Notes under the pieces: model-generated
Database searches by the model: none
Seen by the model: the letters and a program-made list of their open reading frames with translations, nothing else
What the model was told of the DNA's origin: nothing
In this document: piece after piece, positions 26,547 to 34,921 of the stretch
Position numbering within the stretch: position 1 is the stretch's first letter
How the letters are laid out: each line of letters starts with the position of its first letter
NCBI GenBank assembly: GCA_036501025.1
Contig: DASYBB010000101.1
Span: 5,947-69,946, forward strand
DNA: 64,000 bases
DNA from: DASUBV01 sp036501025
Lineage (GTDB): Bacteria > Actinomycetota > Actinomycetes > Streptosporangiales > Streptosporangiaceae
Reading direction: 5' to 3'
Position numbers and translations under genes: made by a program

Positions 26547-27819
26547 CCCGACGCCTCCGATCATGTCCGCCGGGCTGCTGCCGGGCGGGGCCGGCGAGCC
26601 GGTCCGGTTCCGGCGGGTCACGGTCGTGGACGGGACGGGCGCCCCGCCCGTCCCCGACCAGTGGGTGCTGGTGGAGAACGGCCGGATCGCCGGCCTCGGG
26701 CCGGAGCCGGCCGCCGACGGCGCCTCGCCCCGCCTGACCGACGTCGACGCGCCGGGATGCACCCTCCTGCCCGGCCTCATCAACTGCCATGTGCACCTCT
26801 GTCACGACGGGCCGCCCAACCTGGTCCGCCAGCTCCAGGACGACAAGGTCCCGCTGGCCACCCTCCGCGCGGTGCGCAACCTGATCCTCGCCCTCCAGTC
26901 GGGGGTCACCACCGTCCGCGACTGCGGTGCCACCGACGGCATCGCCATCGCCCTGGCCCAGGCCGTGGCCGACGGCGGGATCGTCGGCCCGCGGATCCTG
27001 GCCGCGGGCCGGGTCATCACCATGACCGGCGGTCACGGCCACTTCATGGGCCTGGAGTCAGACGGCGCCGACGCCGTGCGCCGGTCGGTGCGCACCGAGA
27101 TGAAGGGGGGCGCCCACTTCATCAAGGCCATGGCGACCGGCGGCGTGCTGACCCCCGGCGTCGAGGCCGACCACTGCGGCCTCAGCCAGGAGGAGCTGCT
27201 CGCCGTGGCCCGGACCGCCCACGAGTCGGGCCGGCGCACCGCGACCCACGCCATCGGCGGGACGGGCATCAAGAACGCGCTCCGGGCCGGGATCGACTCG
27301 ATCGAGCACGGATTCCACCTCGACGACGAGGCCCTCCAGCTGGCCGTCGATCAGGGGACGTTCCTCGTCCCGACGCTGGTCGCCATCGAGAGCATCCTGG
27401 ACCACGCCGAGGACGGCGTGATGCCCGACTTCGTGGTCCGCAAGGCCCGCCGGGAGGCGGGCGCCCACCACGAGGCGTTTGCCCGCGCGGTCGCCGCCGG
27501 GGTGAACATCGCGGCAGGCACGGACGCCGGGACCCCGTTCAACCTCCACTCCGACCTGCCCCGCGAGCTCGGGCTCATGGTCCGCCTCGGGATGTCCCCC
27601 GGCCAGGCCATCGCCGCCGCGACCAGCCAGGCCGCGGCCAACCTCGGCGTGCGCGACTCGGTCGGCACGGTCGAGGCCGGGAAGGTCGCCGACCTGCTGC
27701 TAGTGGACGGCGACCCGACGGCCGACATTGGCGCGCTCACCCGGGTGGCCGCCGTGATGCGGGCGGGGCGGCTCGTGCACCGGGCGCTCCGCCCGGCGCC
27801 CGAGCCGGTCGCCGGCTGA
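26539..27819 (+). CDS. Amidohydrolase family protein, prolidase/imidazolonepropionase-like
   Basis: A 426-residue metal-dependent hydrolase. The metal-binding HVH is at residues 84-86 (LINCHVHLCHD), followed by the FIKAMATGGVLTPG segment (carboxylated lysine region), ATHAIGGTGI and SIEHGFHLDD supplying histidines, and AAGTDAGTPFN with the catalytic Asp. It resembles the Xaa-Pro dipeptidase-like amidohydrolases (PAH family) found with peptide transporters. ATG 26539 overlaps the peptidase gene by 8 bp. Cleaving dipeptides, perhaps with C-terminal proline or a modified amino acid, fits the operon. The substrate is inferred. Confidence 0.87.
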   Translation: MPDPTPPIMSAGLLPGGAGEPVRFRRVTVVDGTGAPPVPDQWVLVENGRIAGLGPEPAADGASPRLTDVDAPGCTLLPGLINCHVHLCHDGPPNLVRQLQDDKVPLATLRAVRNLILALQSGVTTVRDCGATDGIAIALAQAVADGGIVGPRILAAGRVITMTGGHGHFMGLESDGADAVRRSVRTEMKGGAHFIKAMATGGVLTPGVEADHCGLSQEELLAVARTAHESGRRTATHAIGGTGIKNALRAGIDSIEHGFHLDDEALQLAVDQGTFLVPTLVAIESILDHAEDGVMPDFVVRKARREAGAHHEAFARAVAAGVNIAAGTDAGTPFNLHSDLPRELGLMVRLGMSPGQAIAAATSQAAANLGVRDSVGTVEAGKVADLLLVDGDPTADIGALTRVAAVMRAGRLVHRALRPAPEPVAG

Positions 27820-27849
27820 GCCCAGCGCGCCCTGACAAAGGAGGCACCC

Positions 27850-28740
27850 ATGCAGATCGAGGTCAACGGAGCCCGGCTGTTCGTCGACGTGGACGGGGCG
27901 CGGAGCGTCCCCGCCGGGGCGGCCATGGCCGAGCGGCCGGTGCTCTTCGTGCTCCACGGCGGGCCGGGCGCCGACCACTCTTACTTCAAGCCGTGGCTTG
28001 ACGCCCTGACCGGCGTGGCCCAGCTGGTCTACGTCGACCACCGGGGCAACGGGCGCTCCGAGCGCACCGGGACCGCCACCTACACGATGACCCAGATGGC
28101 CGACGACCTCGAGGAGCTGCGGAAGCTGCTCGGCTACGAGCGCATCCAGGTGCTCGGCCACTCCTTCGGCGGGATGGTCGCCCTCACCTATGCCCTCCGG
28201 CATAGCGGCAGCCTGGCCGGGCTGATCGCCTGCACCACGGCGGCGAGCTATGAGTTCCGCGCCGAGGCGTGGGAGATCGCCGCGGCCCGGGCGACGCCCG
28301 AGCAGCTGAAGATGCTGCCCCGGCTCTTCGACGGGGTCGTCGCGACCGAGGCCGAGCACGACGAGTGGTGGCGGGTCTGCCTGCCGCTCTACTTCCACCG
28401 GCCCGACGCCACCGTCTGCGCGGAGCTGCTCGGCCGCGAGCACGCCCAGCTGGAGGTCGTCAACTACATGATGGCGTCCCAGATCCCCGCCTACGACGTG
28501 TCCGCGCAGCTGGCGGCCATCTCCGCGCCCACGCTCGTGGTGTCCGGCCGCCACGACTGGGTGACCCCGGTCAGCCAGGGGCAGGTGATCGCCGCCGGCA
28601 TCCCCGGTGCCGCCCTGGCGGTATTCGAGGACAGCGGTCACTTCCCGTTCATCGAGGAGCAGGACCGGTTCCTGCAGGTCATCGGCGATTTCGTGGAGAC
28701 CGCGGGCCGACCCGGACAGGGCGGTGCCGGCCCGCTATGA
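27850..28740 (+). CDS. Alpha/beta hydrolase, proline iminopeptidase-like
   Basis: A 296-residue hydrolase of the S33 type: oxyanion-hole motif HGGPG at residues 36-40, the DHRGNGRS segment at 63-70, nucleophile Ser105 in GHSFGGM, Asp in GRHDWVTP and His in DSGHFPF near 264. HGGPG plus DxRGxGxS is the hallmark of proline iminopeptidases. It has an excellent AAAGGAGG ribosome site. It is the last gene of the peptide-uptake operon and would remove N-terminal residues, completing degradation. Its stop overlaps the end of the convergent DUF417 gene by 6 bp. Confidence 0.88.
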   Translation: MQIEVNGARLFVDVDGARSVPAGAAMAERPVLFVLHGGPGADHSYFKPWLDALTGVAQLVYVDHRGNGRSERTGTATYTMTQMADDLEELRKLLGYERIQVLGHSFGGMVALTYALRHSGSLAGLIACTTAASYEFRAEAWEIAAARATPEQLKMLPRLFDGVVATEAEHDEWWRVCLPLYFHRPDATVCAELLGREHAQLEVVNYMMASQIPAYDVSAQLAAISAPTLVVSGRHDWVTPVSQGQVIAAGIPGAALAVFEDSGHFPFIEEQDRFLQVIGDFVETAGRPGQGGAGPL

Positions 28741-29211
28741 CCGATCACCGGCGCGGGCGGCGCGCAGCGACTCGCCCGCGGTGAGGAGGGCGGCGCCCAG
28801 CAGCACGCCGTCCTTCAGCAGGGCCTCGCCCAGCATCGACAGGTGCGGCATCCCCAGCCCCTCCTGCCAGGACTCCGGCACCGTGGCCAGCATGCTGAGC
28901 GTGCCGAGCATCATCCCGGCCGCCCCGAGGCTGCCCACCGCGCAGGCCCGGGGCGCGACCGGCTTCGCCGCGATCAGGGAGCCCAGGCTGATCTGCGCGA
29001 CCCCGGTCAGCCGCGCGAGCTTCTGCGCGCCCAGCTTCGCGCGCAGCCGCGCGGTCAGCGGGCTGCTGGTGACCAGGACCTCGGCGTTCTCGACCTCGTA
29101 GTCCTTCCACTTCAGCGCCCCGATCCACAGCAGCGTCGTGGCCAGCCCGCAGCGCATGACCGAGAACCCTACGGAACCCAGGCCGCTGAGCGGCGCCTGT
29201 CGTGTGCCCAT
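28735..29211 (-). CDS. DUF417 (RclC/YkgB-like) membrane protein
   Basis: A protein of about 158 residues with four hydrophobic segments. The sequence LLWIGALKWKDYEVENAEVLVTSSPL matches the DUF417 pattern (IG.LKF..YEA..I.P.V..SPL), and the FKD/LLKDGVLLGAAL end also fits. The E. coli relative RclC is part of a reactive-chlorine response. ATG 29211 is chosen because GAGGGGGAG lies just upstream; ATG 29229 is possible. The neighbour across the divergent promoter is an NAD(P)-binding protein. Function here is unknown. Confidence 0.72.
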   Translation of the reverse strand: MGTRQAPLSGLGSVGFSVMRCGLATTLLWIGALKWKDYEVENAEVLVTSSPLTARLRAKLGAQKLARLTGVAQISLGSLIAAKPVAPRACAVGSLGAAGMMLGTLSMLATVPESWQEGLGMPHLSMLGEALLKDGVLLGAALLTAGESLRAARAGDRS

Positions 29212-29451
29212 GTCTCCCCCTCGTCGCATCTGCCCCCACCGTCTCCACGGTAGAACGGCAACTCTGCGGGCCGGGCACGCGGGTACGAGCCCGCCGGACG
29301 CCTCGCGAGTCGGACACGTCCGTCACTTCGGGATTCCGCACCTTCGCGGACCCGGGTGCGGACGGTCACGCTCACGTCGCCAGGGGTAGCGTTGAAGGCC
29401 ACCCCATTGTCTCGGACATCTGAGAGGCGAGAGCAGAGGAGGGCCAGCCAC

Positions 29452-30186
29452 ATGAAGCTCGCTGTCATCGGCGGGACCGGGCTCATCGGATCGCAGGTCG
29501 TCGACATCCTGACGGCCAGCGGGCACGAGGCCGTGCCGCACTCGCCGGCCACCGGCCTGGACCTGCTCAGCGGCCAGGGCCTGCCCGAGGCGCTGGACGG
29601 CGCCGACGTCGTGATCAACCTGAGCAACTCGCCGACCTTCGACGACGCATCGCCCGCGTTCTTCCGCACGAGCATGGGCAACCTGCTCAGCGCGGCGGAG
29701 GCGGCCGGGGTCGGCCATGCCGTCATCCTCTCGATCGTCGGCGCCGACCTGGTCCCCGGCCTGGTCTACTACCAGGCCAAGGTCCTGCAGGAGGATCTCC
29801 TCAAGGCCGGCCCCGTGCCCTACTCGATCGTCCGGGCCACGCAGTTCTTCGAGTTCATGGACGCGCTCGTGGCCGAGACGGCCGACGACAAGACGGTCCG
29901 CCTGCCCGCCGCGCTCATCCAGCCCATGGCCTCGGCGGACGTGGCCCAGGTGGTGGCCGAGGTCAGCGCGGGCGCTCCGCTGCGGGACACCCGCGCCATC
30001 GCCGGGCCCGATGTCTTCCGGCTCGACGAGCTGGGCAAGATCACCCTCGCCGCCCACGGCGACCCGCGCACCGTCGTCACCGACGGAAGCGCCGGCCTGC
30101 TCGCCACGGTCACCGGCAGCGCCCTCTTGCCCGATGACGGCACCGTCATCGCCAAGACCAGCTACCGGGAGTGGCTCGCGCGCTAG
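29452..30186 (+). CDS. NAD(P)H-binding SDR-like oxidoreductase
   Basis: A 244-residue atypical short-chain dehydrogenase of the NmrA/NAD(P)H-binding type. The dinucleotide motif GGTGLIGS is at residues 8-15, followed by the DVVINLSNSP segment and YYQAKVLQEDLLK with the YxxxK-like lysine. ATG 29452 has GAGGAGGG about 9 bases before it. Proteins like this are often found beside ECF sigma factors or DoxX/DUF417 genes in actinomycetes and are named by homology only. A strong terminator follows its stop. Confidence 0.8.
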   Translation: MKLAVIGGTGLIGSQVVDILTASGHEAVPHSPATGLDLLSGQGLPEALDGADVVINLSNSPTFDDASPAFFRTSMGNLLSAAEAAGVGHAVILSIVGADLVPGLVYYQAKVLQEDLLKAGPVPYSIVRATQFFEFMDALVAETADDKTVRLPAALIQPMASADVAQVVAEVSAGAPLRDTRAIAGPDVFRLDELGKITLAAHGDPRTVVTDGSAGLLATVTGSALLPDDGTVIAKTSYREWLAR

Positions 30187-30191
30187 CGGCC

Positions 30192-30233
30192 GCCCGGCCG
30201 GCCCTCGTGTCTGCGGGCGAGGGCCGGCCGGGC
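30192..30233. terminator. Bidirectional terminator hairpin
   Basis: A perfect 16-bp GC-rich stem (30192-30207 with 30218-30233) encloses a 10-base loop between the convergent NAD(P)-binding and MFS genes, whose stops are 51 bp apart. There is no clear U-tract, as is usual in actinomycetes. Position and perfect pairing support a two-way terminator. Confidence 0.8.
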
Positions 30234-30237
30234 CTGT

Positions 30238-31737
30238 CTAGTTGGCCGGCCCGGGCGCCGCGGGCTCAGGCGGGCGGCTGACCGCCGGAGCCCGTGCGGT
30301 CTCGGTGCGGCGGACGAGGAGGACGGCGACGGGGACGGCGGCCAGGCTGACCAGCCCGCAGGCCCAGAAGGCCCAGTGGAATCCGCCCGTGAGCGCGTCG
30401 GCGAGCGCGTGCCCGCGCCCGGTCAGGACGCCCGCGCGGGCGGTGGCCACGGTGGACGCGACAGCGATCCCGATCGCGCCGCCGAGCTGCTGGGAGGAGT
30501 CGATGAGCCCGGCGGCGACCCCCGCGTCGCGCTCCGCCACGCCAGCCAGGGCGCCGATCGATACCGGGACGAACGCCCAGGTGACGGCACCGGTCAGGAA
30601 GAACGGGCCGGCCAGGCTGGCCCAGAAGCTCCCGTGCGCGGGCACCTGGCTCGCCCACAGGATGCCGGCCCCGGTCACGGTCATCCCGGCCGCCATCACC
30701 AGCCGGGCCGAGGCGCGGGTGACAAGCAGCTGGGCCGGCCCGGCCAGCGCCACCCCGGTCAGGGACACGGCCAGCCAGGCGAGGCCGGTCGTCATCGCGG
30801 AATACCCGAGCACCTGCTGCATGTAGAGCGTGCCGGTGAAGATGTACCCGTAGAAGCCCGCCCCGAGCAGGAAGCCGACCGCGTTGGACCCGGCCAGGGT
30901 CCGCAGGCGGAACAGCCGCAGCGGCAGCAGCGGCGCCTCCGCCCTGGCCTCGGTGACCACGAACCCGGCCAGCAGAACCGCCGCCGCCGCGAGCAGGGCC
31001 AGGGTCCGGGCCGCGGCCCAGCCGGCGGCCGGCGCCTGCGAGATCGCGTAGACCGCCGCCAGCAGGCCGCCGGTCAGGGTGACGGCGCCCAGCGGGTCAT
31101 AGCGGCGGCGGGCGCCCGGCCGCCTGCTTTCCGGCACCACCCGACGGGCCAGCAGCAGCGCGGCCGCGCCGACGGCGACGTTCAGGTAGAAGATGTACGG
31201 CCAGCCGGCGTACCGGGTGAGGGCACCGCCGGCCAGCACGCCCACCGTCGCCCCGCTGGCGCCGATGGCCCCCCAGAGCCCGAGCGCCTTGTTGCGCTCG
31301 GCGCCCTCGGGGAACATGTTCATCACGATCGACAGCGCGGCGGGCAGCACCGCGGCGGCGCCCAGGCCCTGGATGCCGCGCATGATGATCAGGAAGGTGC
31401 CGCTCGCGGCCAGCGCGCAGGCGAGCGACGCCGCGGTGAACACGGCCAGCCCGGCCATGAACATCCGCCGGCGGCCGAGCAGGTCAGCGGCCCGGCCGCC
31501 GAGCAGCAGGAACCCGCCGAAGGTGAGTGCGTACGCCGTCACCACCCACTGCAGGTCCGACTCGGCGAGGTGCAGCCGCGCGCCGATCGTCGGCAGCGCG
31601 ACGTTGACGATCAGCAGGTCCACCGCCGTCATGAAGTAAGCGACGGCGAGCAGCCAGAACGCCCGCCACCGGCGCGCCGCGCCGGCGGCCGGGGGCTCGC
31701 GGCCGGCGACGTCGGTCCGGGAATCTACTGAGGTCAC
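30238..31737 (-). CDS. MFS transporter, DHA2 (EmrB/QacA) family
   Basis: A 499-residue, 14-helix drug:proton antiporter. Motif A-like LLLGGRAADLLGRRRMFMAGL follows helix 2, and helix 1 carries the acidic residue in YFMTAVDLLIVNVALPTIG, typical of DHA2. Exporters of this group pump out lipophilic cations or secreted metabolites. GTG 31737 is the start. It is divergent from an ECF sigma factor gene with 145 bp between them, which could mean joint regulation. The substrate is unknown. Confidence 0.92.
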   Translation of the reverse strand: MTSVDSRTDVAGREPPAAGAARRWRAFWLLAVAYFMTAVDLLIVNVALPTIGARLHLAESDLQWVVTAYALTFGGFLLLGGRAADLLGRRRMFMAGLAVFTAASLACALAASGTFLIIMRGIQGLGAAAVLPAALSIVMNMFPEGAERNKALGLWGAIGASGATVGVLAGGALTRYAGWPYIFYLNVAVGAAALLLARRVVPESRRPGARRRYDPLGAVTLTGGLLAAVYAISQAPAAGWAAARTLALLAAAAVLLAGFVVTEARAEAPLLPLRLFRLRTLAGSNAVGFLLGAGFYGYIFTGTLYMQQVLGYSAMTTGLAWLAVSLTGVALAGPAQLLVTRASARLVMAAGMTVTGAGILWASQVPAHGSFWASLAGPFFLTGAVTWAFVPVSIGALAGVAERDAGVAAGLIDSSQQLGGAIGIAVASTVATARAGVLTGRGHALADALTGGFHWAFWACGLVSLAAVPVAVLLVRRTETARAPAVSRPPEPAAPGPAN

Positions 31738-31882
31738 GTGTGCCTCCGGTACTCGCTGGTCAGGTCCTCACCAGCTGAAGCACCGGCCGCCGCGGCGATT
31801 CGCCGATGAATTCCGGCGCCCGCCGGTGTTGCACTGGTCAGGAGGCGTTATCCAGGCGGCCGCGAGAAAGGGAGGTCCCGCC

Positions 31883-32860
31883 ATGACCGAGGCAGCCCTC
31901 GCCCGGGCCCGGGCCGGCGACGGCGAGGCCTTCCGCGAGCTCGTCGATCCCTACCGCCGCGAACTGCTGGCGCACTGTTACCGGATCCTCGGATCGGTCC
32001 AGGACGCCGAGGACGTGCTTCAGGAGGCTCTGTTGGCCGCATGGCGCTCGATCGGCCGGTTCGACGGGCAGGCACTGCGGGCGTGGCTGTACCGGATCAC
32101 GACCAACCGCTGCCTCAACTACCTGCGCGGGGAATCCCGCCGCCCGCAGCCGGCCGCGCGGCCCGGCCCGGACCAGGGGCGGGTCCGGTCCGGCGAGCCG
32201 TGGTGGCTCGAGCCCTACCCGGATGACCTGGACGACCTGGCCCCCGGCCCCGAGGCCCGGTATGACGCACGGGAGTCGATCGCCCTGTCGTTCGTGGCGG
32301 GCCTGCAGCACCTGCCGCCCCAGCAGCGGGCCGCCCTCGTCCTGCGCGACGTGCTCGGCTTCCCGGCCGCGCAGGCCGCCGACATTCTCGGCACCACCCA
32401 GGCCGCCGTCAACAGCGCGCTCATCCGGGCCCGGGCCGGCCTGCGGACCGACCGGGACCCGCTGGACGTGCCGGTTCCCCGGTCCCCGGCCGAGGCCGCC
32501 GTCGTCGACCGGTTCGTCAGCGCCTTCGAGCGCCTCGACCTGGACGAGCTAGTGGCTCTGCTGACCGACGACGCCCGGCTCACCATGCCGCCCGAGCCCG
32601 GCGAGTACCGGGGACCTCAGTCGATCGCCGGATTCCTGCTGGAGTCCCACTCGGGCCAGGGCATCAAGCTGCTGCCGACCCGGGCCAACGGCCAGCCCGG
32701 CCTGGTCCTGTACCTGCCCGACCCGAGCGCGCCGGTCTGGCGGGCCTGCGGCCTGATCGTGCTCACGCTGCGCGGCAGCCAGGTCCACGCGGTGACCCGG
32801 TTCGGCGACCGCGCGCTGCTGGCCCGCTTCGGGTTTCCCCGCACGCTGCCGAGGGGCTGA
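31883..32860 (+). CDS. ECF-type RNA polymerase sigma factor with SnoaL-like C-terminal domain
   Basis: A 325-residue sigma factor. Region 2 spans about residues 8-75 (FRELVDPYRRELLAHCYRILG, DAEDVLQEALLAAW) and region 4 about 140-190 (LPPQQRAALVLRDVLGFPAAQAADILGTT). From about 200 onward a SnoaL/NTF2-like domain follows (VDRFVSAFERLDLDELVALL), as in the SigG/SigJ-like long ECF groups, where the extension modulates activity in place of an anti-sigma factor. ATG 31883 follows GGGAGG. No anti-sigma gene is adjacent, which agrees. Its targets may include the divergent MFS exporter. Confidence 0.9.
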   Translation: MTEAALARARAGDGEAFRELVDPYRRELLAHCYRILGSVQDAEDVLQEALLAAWRSIGRFDGQALRAWLYRITTNRCLNYLRGESRRPQPAARPGPDQGRVRSGEPWWLEPYPDDLDDLAPGPEARYDARESIALSFVAGLQHLPPQQRAALVLRDVLGFPAAQAADILGTTQAAVNSALIRARAGLRTDRDPLDVPVPRSPAEAAVVDRFVSAFERLDLDELVALLTDDARLTMPPEPGEYRGPQSIAGFLLESHSGQGIKLLPTRANGQPGLVLYLPDPSAPVWRACGLIVLTLRGSQVHAVTRFGDRALLARFGFPRTLPRG

Positions 32861-32869
32861 CGCCCGCAT

Positions 32870-33100
32870 TCACTGGCCGTCCCGGGCGGGCCTGAGCCAA
32901 AGTCCCACGAGCCTGCGGTACATCAGGACATAGCTCGCGTGGCAGGCCAGCAGTTCCTCGCTGGCGTCCGCGAGGCGGTCGACCGAGCCCGCCTCAATCG
33001 CGGCCAGCCCCGACGCGCCGAGGACCGATTCCCGCACCAGCAGTTCTCTCATATTCTGCATAACGGCACTTATCTCGGCATGCCGATCCGCCGGGGACAT
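32870..33100 (-). CDS. Small hypothetical protein
   Basis: A 76-residue, mostly helical protein rich in Leu, Ala and Glu (MSPADRHAEISAVMQNMREL onward) ending in a basic tail. ATG 33100 has AGGA 7 bases upstream; an upstream in-frame start at 33202 lacks such a site. No domain recognised. Its stop is 9 bp from the end of the convergent sigma factor gene. The helical segments could form a small dimer or bind a partner, but nothing more can be said. Confidence 0.5.
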   Translation of the reverse strand: MSPADRHAEISAVMQNMRELLVRESVLGASGLAAIEAGSVDRLADASEELLACHASYVLMYRRLVGLWLRPARDGQ

Positions 33101-33359
33101 ACCGCGGTCCTGCTGGGCTTCTGGCACCACCAGAGGCTCTCGCACGATGCGGCCCGCGCCCATCCCCGTAATCGGGGAGGATAATCCCTGCAATAAGAGC
33201 AAAACGGCCGAAAGCCCGGACGGGATTTGACGGCCGCGATCAGGACATCACCGCCGCCCATTCCGGAAGGAAAAGCGGTCGCGGCAAATCCGCTCAGGGA
33301 CAATAGCGGCCGTTAATGCGGCGGCAATCGCGGACGACCTGCTCCCCCACGGCCCGGGC

Positions 33360-34622
33360 CTACCCGGGACGCTGGGTGCCGATGGTGAGGTCCTTGAACG
33401 GGATGTCCCGGTCGGTGCGCGGCTCCTTCGGCAGGCCGAGCACCCGCTCGCCGACGATGCCGCGCTGGATCTCGTCGGTCCCGCCGGCGATCGACCGGCT
33501 GGGGCTGGACAGGGCGAGGAACTGGATCTCGCCGCCGCCGGGCGTGTCCGGCGAGTTGAGCAGGCCCTGAGCGCCGAGCGTGGCCATCCCGGTCTCCCGG
33601 CCGGACTGGGCCAGCCGGGAGCGGGCCAGCTTGGTCAGCGAGCCCTGGCCGCTCGGCCGGCGGGCGGCGCTGACGCTCTGGCCCGACCGCACCAGGTAGT
33701 TGTTGGCCGTCTCCCCGGTCCACAGGGCGGCCAGCCGCTGGCGCAGGACCGGGTCGCCCGTCGCGCCGAGCTTCTTGGCCACGTCGAGGATCAGCTCGCT
33801 GACCCCGGACCGGCCCGACGCCCGCGCCGCGGCCACCCGCGCGGCGGCCGGGCCGGCCGGCTCGTCCAGCTCGCCGGCCTTCGCGCCGGGGCTCGCCGAG
33901 GCCAGGGCGGAGGAGAACCGCTCGTACATGAGCACGGTGATGGCGACCGACCAGCCGCCGTTCTGCTCGCCGACCAGCCGGTCGGCGTCCACGAGCGCGT
34001 CCGCGAAGAAGACCTCGTTGAAGTGGTGCTCGCCGTTCATCTGGTGCAGCGGCCGGACCTCGATCGCGGGCTGCTGCACGTCGATGATGAAGAAGCTCAT
34101 GCCCTGGTGCTTGGGCACGTCCCGGTTGGTCCGGGCCAGCAGCATGCCCCGGTCGGCGTACTGCGCCCCCGAGGTCCACACCTTCTGCCCGTCCACGTGC
34201 CAGATGTCCCCGTCGCGGAGCGCCCGGGTCTGCGCGCTGGCCAGGTCCGACCCCGACCCCGGCTCGGAGAAGAACTGGCACCAGTACTCCTCGCCGCGCA
34301 CCAGTGCGGGCAGGAACCGCGCCTTCTGCTCCTCGCTCGCGTGCAGCAGCAGCATCGGGCCGCCCAGGTTCTGGCCCAGCCCGGTGGGCGGGGGCAGCGC
34401 GCCGGTGTCGGGAAACGCGGACCGGACCCCGGCCGCCGCGTCCGCGGACATGCCCTTCCCGAACCACTGCTCGGGCCAGGTGGGAAAGCCCCAGCCCGAC
34501 TCGGCCAGCCGGGCCCACCACGCCCGCACGGTGAGACCCGGATCCCAGCTGGCGCTCAGCCAGCTGAGCGCGCCCTCCCTGGCCGCCGCGTACGCCTCAG
34601 ACCGGCCCTCGGAATCCGCCAT
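33360..34622 (-). CDS. Acyl-CoA dehydrogenase
   Basis: A 420-residue FAD-dependent acyl-CoA dehydrogenase. The flavin/substrate segment EYWCQFFSEPGSGSDLAS (near residues 110-130) and the following IWHVDGQKVWTSGAQYAD are classic. The C-terminal helical domain contains SIAGGTDEIQRGIVGERVLGLP, the FAD-dimer motif. It introduces the double bond in beta-oxidation-like degradation of fatty acids, sterols or branched acids. ATG 34622 is preceded by GAAGG. It stands alone, with no CoA ligase or hydratase adjacent. A palindrome just upstream suggests control by a TetR-type repressor. Confidence 0.92.
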   Translation of the reverse strand: MADSEGRSEAYAAAREGALSWLSASWDPGLTVRAWWARLAESGWGFPTWPEQWFGKGMSADAAAGVRSAFPDTGALPPPTGLGQNLGGPMLLLHASEEQKARFLPALVRGEEYWCQFFSEPGSGSDLASAQTRALRDGDIWHVDGQKVWTSGAQYADRGMLLARTNRDVPKHQGMSFFIIDVQQPAIEVRPLHQMNGEHHFNEVFFADALVDADRLVGEQNGGWSVAITVLMYERFSSALASASPGAKAGELDEPAGPAAARVAAARASGRSGVSELILDVAKKLGATGDPVLRQRLAALWTGETANNYLVRSGQSVSAARRPSGQGSLTKLARSRLAQSGRETGMATLGAQGLLNSPDTPGGGEIQFLALSSPSRSIAGGTDEIQRGIVGERVLGLPKEPRTDRDIPFKDLTIGTQRPG

Positions 34623-34657
34623 CCCCGCCGCCTTCCCGGCGCCGACCGCGCGCCGTC

Positions 34658-34676
34658 ACTAGAACGTGATTCTAGT
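34658..34676. promoter_or_regulatory. Palindromic operator upstream of the acyl-CoA dehydrogenase
   Basis: ACTAGAACGTGATTCTAGT has perfect 7-bp arms around a 5-base centre, 36 bp upstream of the start codon. A second, weaker dyad GGAA-TCTG-TTCC is at 34680-34691. TetR-type regulators of lipid and sterol genes bind TAGAAC-like palindromes, which this site resembles. The rest of the roughly 300 bp to the next gene shows no coding signal. Confidence 0.6.
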
Positions 34677-34921
34677 ATCGGAATCTGTTCCTAGTAGCGA
34701 GCACACTGCGCGGCCGATTCGCTGTCAAGATCCCGGCCGTACGAATTGCGCACCGCCGGTAACTCTGGCCAGGCCGGGAACACCAGTCCCGCCGGACCCG
34801 GGCGCCGGGGGCTGGCCGTGACCAGGCGGAACCGGCCGCCGGCCGGCCCGGCTATTGTCCGCGCCCGCGCGCCCTGCCAGCCTGGTCAGGACAGGACACG
34901 ACCACCGAACACGGAGTCACC

